The translations under genes and the position numbers were made by a program. DNA of 41,317 bases from positions 1 to 41,317 of the IMG/VR virus record IMGVR_UViG_3300006928_000017; one strand, given 5' to 3'. This DNA is from a virus. The stretch's first letter is position 1; each line of letters opens with the position of its first letter. Under the pieces are notes generated by a model. It saw nothing but the letters and a program-made list of their open reading frames with translations, had not been told where the DNA came from and made no database searches. Below, in pieces: positions 1 through 4,949 of this stretch.

Positions 1-340
1 CTAGGCTGAGAGGTGAGGGATAGCAAACTGTTTTATCCTCACTTTCTTGACTATCAATCTCTCGAGTTGTAAACCGCGGACACTCATTTTCATTCCGCGC
101 AAAGAAATGGAATCTCGAGATTCCATGTGTCATAAGTACTTATAACACTACAACTTGTTGTAAACCGTGAGAACTCAATTTCATCTCACGCGAAGAATAC
201 AACTATATTTTGGAGTGCTAGGGTGGTTTCGCCGTCCAGACCCTATTAGTGGTTTGCATTTAAGCCGGACACTCCATGGAATACAAGGTACGTTTTACTA
301 CTGGGCTACTTTGTGTGGCCAGCGACCTTGATATTCCGTG
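1..340. ncRNA. Gene-free stretch of consecutive stem-loops, candidate structured RNA (may extend beyond the window)
   Basis: No convincing reading frame lies here, but nearly all of it can be folded locally. Stems: GTGAGG(G)ATA/TATCCTCAC at 13-42; CGCGGA/TCCGCG at 75-80 and 94-99; a palindromic hairpin at 107-126; GTGT-ATAAG/CTTAT-ACAC at 127-148; CGTGAG/CTCACG at 166-171 and 185-190; a three-way junction at 211-276 closed by TGGAGTG/CACTCCA with arms at 219-245 and 251-266; and a stem with 12 pairs and one bulge at 278-289 and 325-337. The units at 67-106 and 157-197 are copies of each other: TTGTAAAC, a 6-bp stem, a 13-nt loop ending in TTTCAT, then C(A/G)AAGAA. Three of the six stem pairs differ by changes on both sides, which keeps pairing. 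It lies just downstream of the leftward genes. Strand and function are unknown; a DNA-level role such as an origin is also possible. Confidence 0.6.
107..126. repeat. Perfect 20-bp palindrome
   Basis: ATGGAATCTC followed directly by GAGATTCCAT is its own reverse complement. As RNA it would make an 8-bp hairpin with a TCGA loop; as DNA it would suit a dimeric protein. Its CTCGAGA portion (114-120) could instead pair with TCTCGAG at 60-66 and enclose the 75-99 hairpin, so two alternative folds compete. Confidence 0.85.
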
Positions 341-351
341 TTTATAACTGA

Positions 352-747
352 CTATTCGCTTGGTACACCATTGGAGTCTACTCCTATTGGTTTATCGTCA
401 CTTTCATCAGCTATACCAAATAGATCTTCAACTTTTGCGTAGATTTCACTAGATAAATCATCATGGTCTCTGAATTCGATGTGGTTTAGTTCTACTCTAT
501 TATCGTATTCTAAACCGAATTCGTACTCATATTGGTCAATCTCGTCAAATCTATAATTATCTACTGAGCTTCTTATAGCGTCTTCTATTGTATTAAGTTG
601 TTTTATAGTCAACTGTGGTTTATTAGAATTTGCTAATTTCTTTTCAGCAACTTTTAAATCTTGCTGAAGATCTTTCACTTGGCTTTCGTGCGCCTCTAGG
701 GACGCTTTTAACTTACCTATTTCTAGGTTTAATTCTTCTTTATTCAT
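352..747 (-). CDS. Hypothetical coiled-coil protein
   Basis: A 131-residue acidic protein of unknown function. Residues about 5-40 are rich in E, K, L and Q with heptad-like spacing and are probably a coiled coil; the rest is acidic (many D/E/Y) with no motif I recognise. It is the last gene of the leftward array, 5 nt after the zinc-binding-like gene that starts at 968, and is probably co-transcribed with it from the element at 977-1007. The ATG at 747 sits directly behind the stop of the upstream gene, with no Shine-Dalgarno. The structured gene-free stretch follows its stop codon. Confidence 0.75.
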   Translation of the reverse strand: MNKEELNLEIGKLKASLEAHESQVKDLQQDLKVAEKKLANSNKPQLTIKQLNTIEDAIRSSVDNYRFDEIDQYEYEFGLEYDNRVELNHIEFRDHDDLSSEIYAKVEDLFGIADESDDKPIGVDSNGVPSE

Positions 748-752
748 ATCAT

Positions 753-968
753 TTATCTTAACATTGTACCGTAGCCACGCCTGCGAAATAGTTTGTAAAC
801 TTTCTCCGCATCTTCACTAGACATTATCTGTATAGTGTTGCCAGTTTTATGGTTTATAACTGGAGCACAACCGTATCTTGATACTGTTGAGCAATCCACG
901 CAGACTCTAAAGCCAAGTCGCAGACGTTCTACTGGTATTATTTTATTACATTTGCATTTTTTATTCAT
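753..968 (-). CDS. Small putative zinc-binding protein
   Basis: 71 residues, basic. The N-terminal half has a C-x-C pair (residues 5 and 7) and a C-x-x-C pair (23 and 26) separated by a short basic stretch, the spacing of a zinc ribbon as in small DksA/TraR-like phage proteins. The C-terminal half ends in a basic LFRRRGYG-like tail. Function is unknown; nucleic-acid or RNA-polymerase binding would fit but is inference. The start at 968 is only 8 nt after the AGATAAT-type box of the repeated promoter, so the mRNA may be almost leaderless. Confidence 0.75.
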   Translation of the reverse strand: MNKKCKCNKIIPVERLRLGFRVCVDCSTVSRYGCAPVINHKTGNTIQIMSSEDAEKVYKLFRRRGYGTMLR

Positions 969-976
969 ATATTATT

Positions 977-1007
977 ATTATCATTCTCAAATCGTATTCA
1001 GTTTGTG
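977..1007 (-). promoter_or_regulatory. Repeated 31-bp bipartite promoter element, copy 1
   Basis: Read leftward: CACAAACTGAATACGA, 8 nt, TGATAAT. It matches five other copies with identical spacing and lies directly before the gene that starts at 968. It overlaps the last codons of the upstream gene (stop at 998-1000). Confidence 0.75.
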
Positions 1008-1219
1008 AAACTAAATCCATAATCATGTTCTAATATCATAGAATCTAGTTTATATCCTAAATTCATTATTTCAAATTGCAAGGAATCTATTTTTCCTTTT
1101 TCACTATTTTCCACAATCATATCTAGTTTTTTAGATATGTTGTTGTACTTTTTATTTAAAGTAGCAGAGTACCATATAGATACTCCTAATGCTACTATTA
1201 TGATCTTATTAGTTGTCAT
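998..1219 (-). CDS. Small membrane-anchored protein of unknown function
   Basis: 73 residues. After MTTNK comes a hydrophobic stretch (about residues 6-19) ending near a Lys/Lys/Tyr segment, consistent with one N-terminal membrane helix; the rest is a charged, probably helical segment with long alternating polar and apolar spacing. No family recognised. Its start overlaps the end of the upstream gene by 11 nt, so it is part of the tightly packed leftward operon, and its 3' end contains the promoter element for the next gene. Confidence 0.65.
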   Translation of the reverse strand: MTTNKIIIVALGVSIWYSATLNKKYNNISKKLDMIVENSEKGKIDSLQFEIMNLGYKLDSMILEHDYGFSFTN

Positions 1220-1475
1220 ATATATCTGGGTATTCTTGAGCTATATCTTCTTCTTCATCATCATCAGGAAATATATCTTCCATTTCTACACTATAACTCA
1301 TTGTTTCTGATTCTTCAGCCAACATATTTATTGCTGTTTGTAAGCCATCTATATATCCCGCTTGGTAAATCCATTGTTCACCTTCATCCATTACATTACA
1401 TACTATTGACTCATATATTTCTGGGTCAATGTAATCCATTGCTTCTTGTTCTAGTTCTTTTAATTTTTCTATCAT
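1209..1475 (-). CDS. Acidic hypothetical protein
   Basis: 88 residues, very acidic, with a run of D/E near residues 69-77. No conserved motif recognised. Small acidic early phage proteins often bind host factors or mimic DNA, but nothing here proves that. It overlaps the upstream gene by 4 nt (ATG inside the preceding stop region) and the downstream gene by 11 nt, which indicates translational coupling. Confidence 0.7.
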   Translation of the reverse strand: MIEKLKELEQEAMDYIDPEIYESIVCNVMDEGEQWIYQAGYIDGLQTAINMLAEESETMSYSVEMEDIFPDDDEEEDIAQEYPDIYDN

Positions 1476-1687
1476 ATCATTAGTAATTCTGGTTTATTTT
1501 CACTAATCCAATCATAATATATGTTGGACATTTTCTCATTATCTACCATAACCAATTCTCCATTTTTATCTTGGTGTGGTACTTTACTCCATAGAGAGTA
1601 TTTTATCCCATCAGGAGCTATCCAAGCAACTGATTTTTGGTAATAGATTAAATCTCTTTTCCACTTTTCTTTTGTTATTTTATTCAT
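1472..1687 (-). CDS. Hypothetical protein
   Basis: 71 residues starting MNKITKEKWK. The frame can be opened further upstream with a GTG at 1732, but the ATG at 1687 is preferred: it sits in an ATGA overlap with the stop of a 36-residue membrane peptide, the coupling seen repeatedly in this array, and has the A/T-rich AATAATATG context of neighbouring starts. Rich in W, Y and K; resembles no family I know. Confidence 0.7.
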   Translation of the reverse strand: MNKITKEKWKRDLIYYQKSVAWIAPDGIKYSLWSKVPHQDKNGELVMVDNEKMSNIYYDWISENKPELLMI

Positions 1688-1794
1688 ATTATTGCTAAAA
1701 TTATTATTATTAACGTTAAGGGTAGTATCCACCGAATATCTTTTTCAGCTTCTTTATATTCTTCCTCCCATTCTTTTAATTCTTTATCAGTCAT
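1684..1794 (-). CDS. Small single-pass membrane peptide, 36 aa
   Basis: A short frame encoding a charged, helix-prone N-terminus (MTDKELKEWEEEYKEAEKDI) and then about 14 mainly hydrophobic residues up to the end (WILPLTLIIIILAII). It starts immediately after the stop codon of the 204-residue gene and ends in an ATGA overlap with the next gene, so both borders fit operon packing. The shape, a cytoplasmic acidic amphipathic segment with a C-terminal anchor, suggests a membrane-tethered regulator or superinfection-type protein; function unknown. Confidence 0.65.
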   Translation of the reverse strand: MTDKELKEWEEEYKEAEKDIRWILPLTLIIIILAII

Positions 1795-2409
1795 TTAACT
1801 TAAATTATAACGGTGCCCGTTAATTATTACTTGTACATCTTCTGGTTCTGGGTGAACAGGATTAGCGTAATGTCCATCAAATGGTAATTCTTGCTTACTT
1901 TTTAGGTAATCTGAGTTTTGTCTCCACCATTCACCATGTACTTCTGCTACTCTTTCCATAGTATATTTACCAACTAAACCACACTTACTATTTCTATAGT
2001 AGTTTTTTAGTATGTAATTACATAAATACACTACTCGATCTCTATGATTATCTATCAAGATTCGCTCGTTATTGTATATTTTACGGTATTTACCAGTCCA
2101 AATCATGTCACTTTTACTATCATTCCACTTGTAGTCTTTAACATAGTTGGGTACTTTACGCACTCTATTTAGTTGATAACAACTATAACTTGCATTAGAA
2201 GTTGGGTGAACCACCATTTTACGTACATAACCACTTTTGTAGATCGAGAATCTATTAGTTTCCTTACTACCATTGTAGTACATGGTTTTAAATGGTAATT
2301 CCCATACTTCTGTACCTTTAGCTTTTTGCCACTGTTTAGTGACGTCTTTAATACCAAGTAAATCAAACACTCGGTATGCTTCTTGCATTGTTTTTACTTC
2401 ATTCTTCAT
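1795..2409 (-). CDS. Hypothetical protein, 204 aa, largest gene of the leftward array
   Basis: 204 residues, basic and aromatic (many Y, W, K, R, N), without signal peptide or membrane helix. It has HGEWW near residue 158 and ends with a NGHRYNLS-like tail, but no known motif. The start at 2409 overlaps the upstream gene by 11 nt; an alternative in-frame ATG lies 7 codons in. It is followed without spacing by the 36-residue membrane peptide. Nothing identifies the function. Confidence 0.7.
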   Translation of the reverse strand: MKNEVKTMQEAYRVFDLLGIKDVTKQWQKAKGTEVWELPFKTMYYNGSKETNRFSIYKSGYVRKMVVHPTSNASYSCYQLNRVRKVPNYVKDYKWNDSKSDMIWTGKYRKIYNNERILIDNHRDRVVYLCNYILKNYYRNSKCGLVGKYTMERVAEVHGEWWRQNSDYLKSKQELPFDGHYANPVHPEPEDVQVIINGHRYNLS

Positions 2410-2617
2410 ATTTTCTTATTATTTTAGGATTAGAATGAACCATCCATTGACAATTTGCTAAATTATGTCCAAGAATTTCACTCAAATACCATTCTACATT
2501 CTCATCATCTAGTTCTTTGACTCCATTCCAACCACCCGTTAAGTGTTCCAAATTCTCATATTGATAAATTCTACCATCTATATGGTTTAAAACTGTTATG
2601 TATTCTGTTTCACTCAT
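2399..2617 (-). CDS. Hypothetical protein
   Basis: 72 residues, acidic, soluble, aromatic-rich, beginning MSETEYITVLNHIDGRIYQY. No family recognised. The ATG at 2617 overlaps the TGA stop of the upstream gene (ATGA), which supports this start and implies translational coupling. Confidence 0.7.
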   Translation of the reverse strand: MSETEYITVLNHIDGRIYQYENLEHLTGGWNGVKELDDENVEWYLSEILGHNLANCQWMVHSNPKIIRKYEE

Positions 2618-2865
2618 ATTTCTACATCTAATTTTTTTAGTAATCTACGAGATATTTCTAAAAGAGCAAAATCATAGATTCTTACGTATTCTACTGGACA
2701 AGCGTTTATAAAATCGCTCATTTCATCATCGCTCGCTAACCAATCTAAGTCTTCTATTTCACCATTTTGGCAATCTTCATAGAAACTATCCATATATTCT
2801 CTAGAATCTTCATGAGTTTCTAGTAAATATGCTATTACTTTTGCTAATTTCTTATTATCTTTCAT
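2614..2865 (-). CDS. Acidic hypothetical protein
   Basis: 83 residues. An acidic, helix-rich protein: Lys-rich at the N-terminus, acidic through residues 18-50, with a short basic/hydrophobic C-terminal helix (about 64-80). No motif recognised. It starts 2 nt after the upstream stop and overlaps the next gene by 4 nt. Confidence 0.7.
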   Translation of the reverse strand: MKDNKKLAKVIAYLLETHEDSREYMDSFYEDCQNGEIEDLDWLASDDEMSDFINACPVEYVRIYDFALLEISRRLLKKLDVEI

Positions 2866-2867
2866 TA

Positions 2868-3140
2868 CTAATTTATTATTAATTTATATTTAGTGTAATC
2901 ATTTACACCATCTTTTTCTTTATTTCGCTGTTTAGCGTGTTTTATAGCTTCAGATAAAGTGCGAAAACCTTGCGAGCTACTAGAATAGTGCGACTTAACA
3001 TCAGTGATAATCTTTACTACATGCCAATCATCTTGATGTGATTTAACAGTAATCTCTCTGATTTCTACTTTGTCTTCGTCTCTTGGTATTGAAAACCAAG
3101 CGCGTTTAAGCATTTCTCTATGTATTCTTACTTTATCCAT
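2868..3140 (-). CDS. Hypothetical basic protein
   Basis: 90 residues starting MDKVRIHREM. The frame extends to an ATG at 3194, but the ATG at 3140 is preferred because it forms an ATGGATAA overlap with the stop of the upstream 41-residue gene; the longer version would overlap that gene by 62 nt. The middle (residues about 30-75) has alternating charged and beta-type segments followed by a helix rich in K/R/E, which could be a small nucleic-acid or protein binding domain. Family unknown. Confidence 0.65.
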   Translation of the reverse strand: MDKVRIHREMLKRAWFSIPRDEDKVEIREITVKSHQDDWHVVKIITDVKSHYSSSSQGFRTLSEAIKHAKQRNKEKDGVNDYTKYKLIIN

Positions 3141-3258
3141 TGCTATTTTTATGTTTTTTCTTTCTATTATATGTTTTCTTACTCTTATGAACACGCTTAA
3201 AAGATGCGAGTTTCCAAAATGGGTCGCGTTTTCTTATATCTTTTGTTCGTATTTTCAT
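3133..3258 (-). CDS. Small, very basic peptide, 41 aa
   Basis: A short frame of 41 residues, about 40% K/R/H, starting MKIRTKDIRKRDPFWKL and ending in a run of lysines and asparagines. It begins 6 nt after the AGATAAT box of the repeated promoter (3265-3295) and ends by overlapping the next ATG, so both ends are explained. Charge and size suggest binding to RNA or DNA; it is not a known ribosomal protein as far as I can tell. Confidence 0.6.
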   Translation of the reverse strand: MKIRTKDIRKRDPFWKLASFKRVHKSKKTYNRKKKHKNSNG

Positions 3259-3264
3259 ATTATT

Positions 3265-3295
3265 ATTATCTTTCTATTATCGTATTTAATTTGTG
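3265..3295 (-). promoter_or_regulatory. Repeated 31-bp bipartite promoter element, copy 2
   Basis: Read leftward: CACAAATTAAATACGA, 8 nt, AGATAAT. Its first bases coincide with the 3' end of the tRNA-Arg gene. It would start an operon from the 41-residue gene (start 3258) through to about 998. Confidence 0.75.
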
Positions 3296-3367
3296 AACGA
3301 GGTGAGAGTCGAACTCACACTCTACGCCTTAGAAGGGCGTTGCTTTATCCAGTTAAGCTACTCGTCC
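3294..3367 (-). tRNA. tRNA-Arg (anticodon TCT)
   Basis: A complete class I cloverleaf, 74 nt with discriminator A: acceptor GGACGAG/CTCGTTC with one G-T pair, D arm GCTT/AAGC with GG in the loop, anticodon stem ACGCC/GGCGT with loop CTTCTAA, 5-nt variable loop, T arm GTGAG/CTCAC with loop TTCGACT. Anticodon UCU reads AGA, the dominant Arg codon in the phage genes. CCA is not encoded. It lies 1 nt after the stop of the upstream membrane peptide and overlaps the next promoter by 2 bases. Confidence 0.93.
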
Positions 3368-3368
3368 A

Positions 3369-3485
3369 TTAAGTTAAACCTAGGTTAAAGATATAATCTA
3401 AAACCACTAGTATAACTCCACTTGCTAACACTGCTATTACCCATAACAGTGCTAGAATTATTGGTATCATGTTGTAATTTCTCAT
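3369..3485 (-). CDS. Small single-pass membrane peptide, 38 aa
   Basis: A frame of 38 residues starting MRNYNMIP with one hydrophobic stretch over about residues 7-29 (IILALLWVIAVLASGVILVV) and a short tail. It starts 2 nt after the stop of the secreted-protein gene and ends 1 nt before the tRNA-Arg gene. The MRNYN start resembles MRNFN of the 39-residue peptide ending at 4503, so the two may be related. Function unknown. Confidence 0.65.
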   Translation of the reverse strand: MRNYNMIPIILALLWVIAVLASGVILVVLDYIFNLGLT

Positions 3486-3487
3486 AA

Positions 3488-3805
3488 TTAATCTACTTCA
3501 TCACAATTTTGACACTCTACCCATTCGAAGTTTTCCCACTCAGTTTCATCAATTAAGTGTCCTATTGGGTATTCTAATTTAACTTTGAAAGTATCTCGTT
3601 CAATTTTTCCTTCATAATCACCAATAAAATTACTTGCATAAGGGTCGTAATACTCATCCCAAGTCAAAGATACCACATATTTCTCAGTTTCATCACCTAA
3701 AACAGCTGAAACTTCTTGTATATTTGGTAATGGCGCATATTCAGCGCTTTGACTAAAAGCAAATCCACTCATTACTAAACCCATCATTATAAATCTCTTC
3801 TTCAT
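3488..3805 (-). CDS. Putative exported or periplasmic protein
   Basis: 105 residues. The N-terminus (KKR, a hydrophobic core of about 13 residues, then FSQSAEY) is a Sec-type signal peptide with probable cleavage after about residue 20. The mature part is acidic and beta-rich, with a C-x-x-C pair near the C-terminus (residues about 98-101), possibly a metal or disulfide site. A phage protein sent to the envelope might exclude other phages or affect lysis; this is inference. It is packed between the 92-residue gene (2 nt) and the 38-residue membrane peptide (2 nt). Confidence 0.7.
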   Translation of the reverse strand: MKKRFIMMGLVMSGFAFSQSAEYAPLPNIQEVSAVLGDETEKYVVSLTWDEYYDPYASNFIGDYEGKIERDTFKVKLEYPIGHLIDETEWENFEWVECQNCDEVD

Positions 3806-3807
3806 AA

Positions 3808-4086
3808 TTAATACATTGTTATTCCATTATTACTAGCTAGATTATCTAAAAACATATCGAAATCTGCATCTCTTTTTGCTTCTAATAATTCTAACAACTC
3901 ACTACACTTTTCGTATTCTTCAGTAGTTTCAAAGTATTCGATCACCTCTTGAATATCATCGTTAGTGATATCAAGCGGATTGCCATAAAACATAGCATCT
4001 TTACCTTTGTATTGCTCAAGAATATCCTCTATCGAGCATCGATTAGTCAACACTCCATATGTATTTCTCATTATACTATCCATCAT
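3808..4086 (-). CDS. Acidic hypothetical protein
   Basis: 92 residues starting MMDSIMRN, acidic and helical in the second half (E/L/K pattern at about residues 45-80). The frame can be extended to an ATG at 4140, but the ATG at 4086 forms the ATGA overlap with the stop of a 26-residue membrane peptide, the local habit; the ATG at 4083 is equally possible. No family recognised. Confidence 0.65.
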   Translation of the reverse strand: MMDSIMRNTYGVLTNRCSIEDILEQYKGKDAMFYGNPLDITNDDIQEVIEYFETTEEYEKCSELLELLEAKRDADFDMFLDNLASNNGITMY

Positions 4087-4163
4087 TTTATTTCTTTTAA
4101 TATCAACACTGTTAATTTTAATATACCAAGTGTTAACCATATCATTATTAATTCTACTATCAT
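4083..4163 (-). CDS. Very small hydrophobic peptide, 26 aa
   Basis: Short frame beginning MIVELIMIWL and continuing almost wholly hydrophobic to a KEIK tail: one membrane helix. The stop overlaps the next ATG (ATGA), as for the 36-residue peptide at 1684-1794. It begins 15 nt after the tRNA-like element ends. At this length coding cannot be proved from the sequence alone; the overlap and leader context are the evidence. Confidence 0.45.
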   Translation of the reverse strand: MIVELIMIWLTLGILKLTVLILKEIK

Positions 4164-4178
4164 AATTTTATATTTTAG

Positions 4179-4256
4179 TGGTAATGATGGGAATCGAACC
4201 CACTTGTCTGCTGCTATCACTCGACAGTCCATTTCGCCATTTCGGCTTCAATTACC
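4179..4256 (-). ncRNA. tRNA-like element without a recognisable anticodon arm
   Basis: Acceptor halves GGTAAT and ATTACC pair (six pairs, then a T/C mismatch), followed at the 3' side by discriminator A. The T arm is standard: GTGGG, loop TTCGATT, CCCAT. I tested every 5-bp stem with a 7-nt loop in the middle and found none that works: the best (CTGTC/AGCAG) has a mismatch, a wobble and no U33. The centre folds more easily as two small hairpins, GCC-GAAAT-GGC and CTGTC-GAGT-GATAG. A direct repeat CGAAATGG lies in the D-arm position. It is either a decayed tRNA, a very divergent one, or a tRNA-mimicking 3' end of the adjacent RNA. CCA is not encoded. Confidence 0.55.
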
Positions 4257-4463
4257 TTATTAGAGGCTTTTCTGCGCATTCGGTCGCTATCAGTATCGCC
4301 TCTGATTTACTCATTCGTATTATTTATAGATGCTAAACAAGTGAAACTACATCCTTTTTGTAGGCAAATTGACCTACGCTCGTTCCCATTTTTTATAAGA
4401 CGCTCAACGCGCTTCGAATTACGTCTCGAATCACCTATAATTACTCAGCACTTCGTTATAGGT
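4257..4463 (-). ncRNA. Gene-free stretch with several stem-loops upstream of the tRNA-like element
   Basis: Perfect inverted repeats in order: ACCTATAA/TTATAGGT at 4433-4440 and 4456-4463; AGACG/CGTCT at 4398-4402 and 4422-4426; GTAGG/CCTAC at 4360-4364 and 4373-4377; AGAGGC/GCCTCT at 4262-4267 and 4298-4303. The base composition is richer in G+C than the flanking genes. A weak promoter-like match lies just upstream. Two tiny leftward frames (18 codons from ATG at about 4390, and 20 codons at 4252-4314) exist but cross the inverted repeats and I do not call them genes. With the tRNA-like end this looks like one RNA of about 270 nt; the strand is inferred from the neighbouring genes. Confidence 0.45.
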
Positions 4464-4469
4464 ATTTAG

Positions 4470-4484
4470 CGATTCAGTTTGTTA
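4470..4484 (-). promoter_or_regulatory. Degenerate copy of the repeated promoter's upstream box
   Basis: Read leftward: TAACAAACTGAATCG, close to CACAAACTGAATACGA of copy 1, but the AGATAAT box is missing; TATAAC (4455-4460) is near the expected place. That TATAAC lies inside the first inverted repeat of the stem-loop region, so if it is a -10 box the first hairpin would not be wholly in the RNA. Confidence 0.4.
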
Positions 4485-4502
4485 TACTTTTGTTATTTAC
4501 AC

Positions 4503-4622
4503 TTAAAACTGTGGTCCTTGTAGCGCACAGTAGATAGTGAAACCAAACAAAGCTATTCCACATGCTATATATAATACGTTGAACGCTACTTTCAACACTT
4601 GTGTGTGATTAAAATTTCTCAT
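4503..4622 (-). CDS. Small single-pass membrane peptide, 39 aa
   Basis: 39 residues starting MRNFNHTQV, with one hydrophobic segment at about residues 10-33 (VAFNVLYIACGIALFGFTIY). The frame could be opened 30 codons further (to 4712), but that extension crosses a hairpin and has no good start context; the ATG at 4622 has the AATAATATG leader typical of this genome. MRNFN resembles MRNYN of the 38-residue membrane peptide. Function unknown. Confidence 0.6.
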   Translation of the reverse strand: MRNFNHTQVLKVAFNVLYIACGIALFGFTIYCALQGPQF

Positions 4623-4679
4623 ATTATTTAATTTTATAAATTTACTTTGATTTCCCACAGTTTTCTCTGTTTTACATAC

Positions 4680-4706
4680 CACCTCGGTACTATTATTCGC
4701 GAGGTG
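4680..4706 (-). terminator. Stem-loop after the first paralog gene, possible terminator
   Basis: CACCTCG and CGAGGTG (7 bp) around a 13-nt loop, starting 12 nt after the stop of the gene at 4719-4949. No clear T-run follows in the leftward direction, so it may be a 3'-end stabiliser rather than a terminator. Confidence 0.45.
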
Positions 4707-4718
4707 ATTCAAGATTCA

Positions 4719-4949
4719 CTACGAAATATCTTCTCCTCTTACAGATAACGGTAAGTTATTGCTTGAAGTGTAAGACTTGTATTTCGCCCAGCAAGCCATA
4801 GTTTCTAACTTATCTTTCATGATAGCGAACACTTTGTCGTGATTATAAGTGGCAGTTTTGCCATTTTTAAACGTCACTTCAATAGTTGTATCTTTTCCAA
4901 CAAGTGATTGTCTCACTACGAATCTTTTACTTTGAATTACATTTGCCAT
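4719..4949 (-). CDS. Hypothetical protein, paralog A of an early pair
   Basis: 76 residues, basic. It aligns end to end with the gene at 5674-5907: both share RFV-hydrophobic-R-x-SL-hydrophobic-GK near residues 9-19, YNHD-x-V in the middle, and C-aromatic-AKYKSYT followed by N and P near the C-terminus. The fold is probably a short beta sheet plus helix. Family unknown; a duplicated basic early protein may bind nucleic acid or a host enzyme. It has its own promoter element (4994-5024), 44 nt upstream. Confidence 0.75.
   Translation of the reverse strand: MANVIQSKRFVVRQSLVGKDTTIEVTFKNGKTATYNHDKVFAIMKDKLETMACWAKYKSYTSSNNLPLSVRGEDIS

Noticed and set aside
211-276. Hammerhead ribozyme at the three-way junction
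   Set aside because: The junction strands lack CUGAUGA and GAAA on either strand.
1-350. CRISPR array (because of the similar units at 67 and 157)
   Set aside because: Only two units with a different stem sequence, no regular spacers and no cas genes.
3294-3367. tRNA-Arg as a prophage attachment site
   Set aside because: No integrase in the window, no repeat of the tRNA 3' end seen, and the tRNA is embedded in phage genes.
3070-3372. 100-codon plus-strand frame ending in GESRTHTLRLRR
   Set aside because: It reads antisense through tRNA-Arg; this peptide type is a well-known artefact of translating tRNA genes backwards.
3949-4263. 104-codon plus-strand frame ending GNRTHLSAAITRQ
   Set aside because: Antisense of the tRNA-like element and of the gene at 3808-4086; same artefact. 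It does support that a T-arm-containing element is present.
4179-4500. tmRNA
   Set aside because: No GGTAATG-type 5' half-tRNA about 350 nt upstream, no tag reading frame ending in Ala-Ala, and the acceptor halves are only about 78 nt apart.
4623-4712. N-terminal extension of the 39-residue membrane peptide to 69 residues
   Set aside because: It crosses the hairpin downstream of the previous gene and has no suitable start context; the internal ATG at 4622 has the usual A/T leader.
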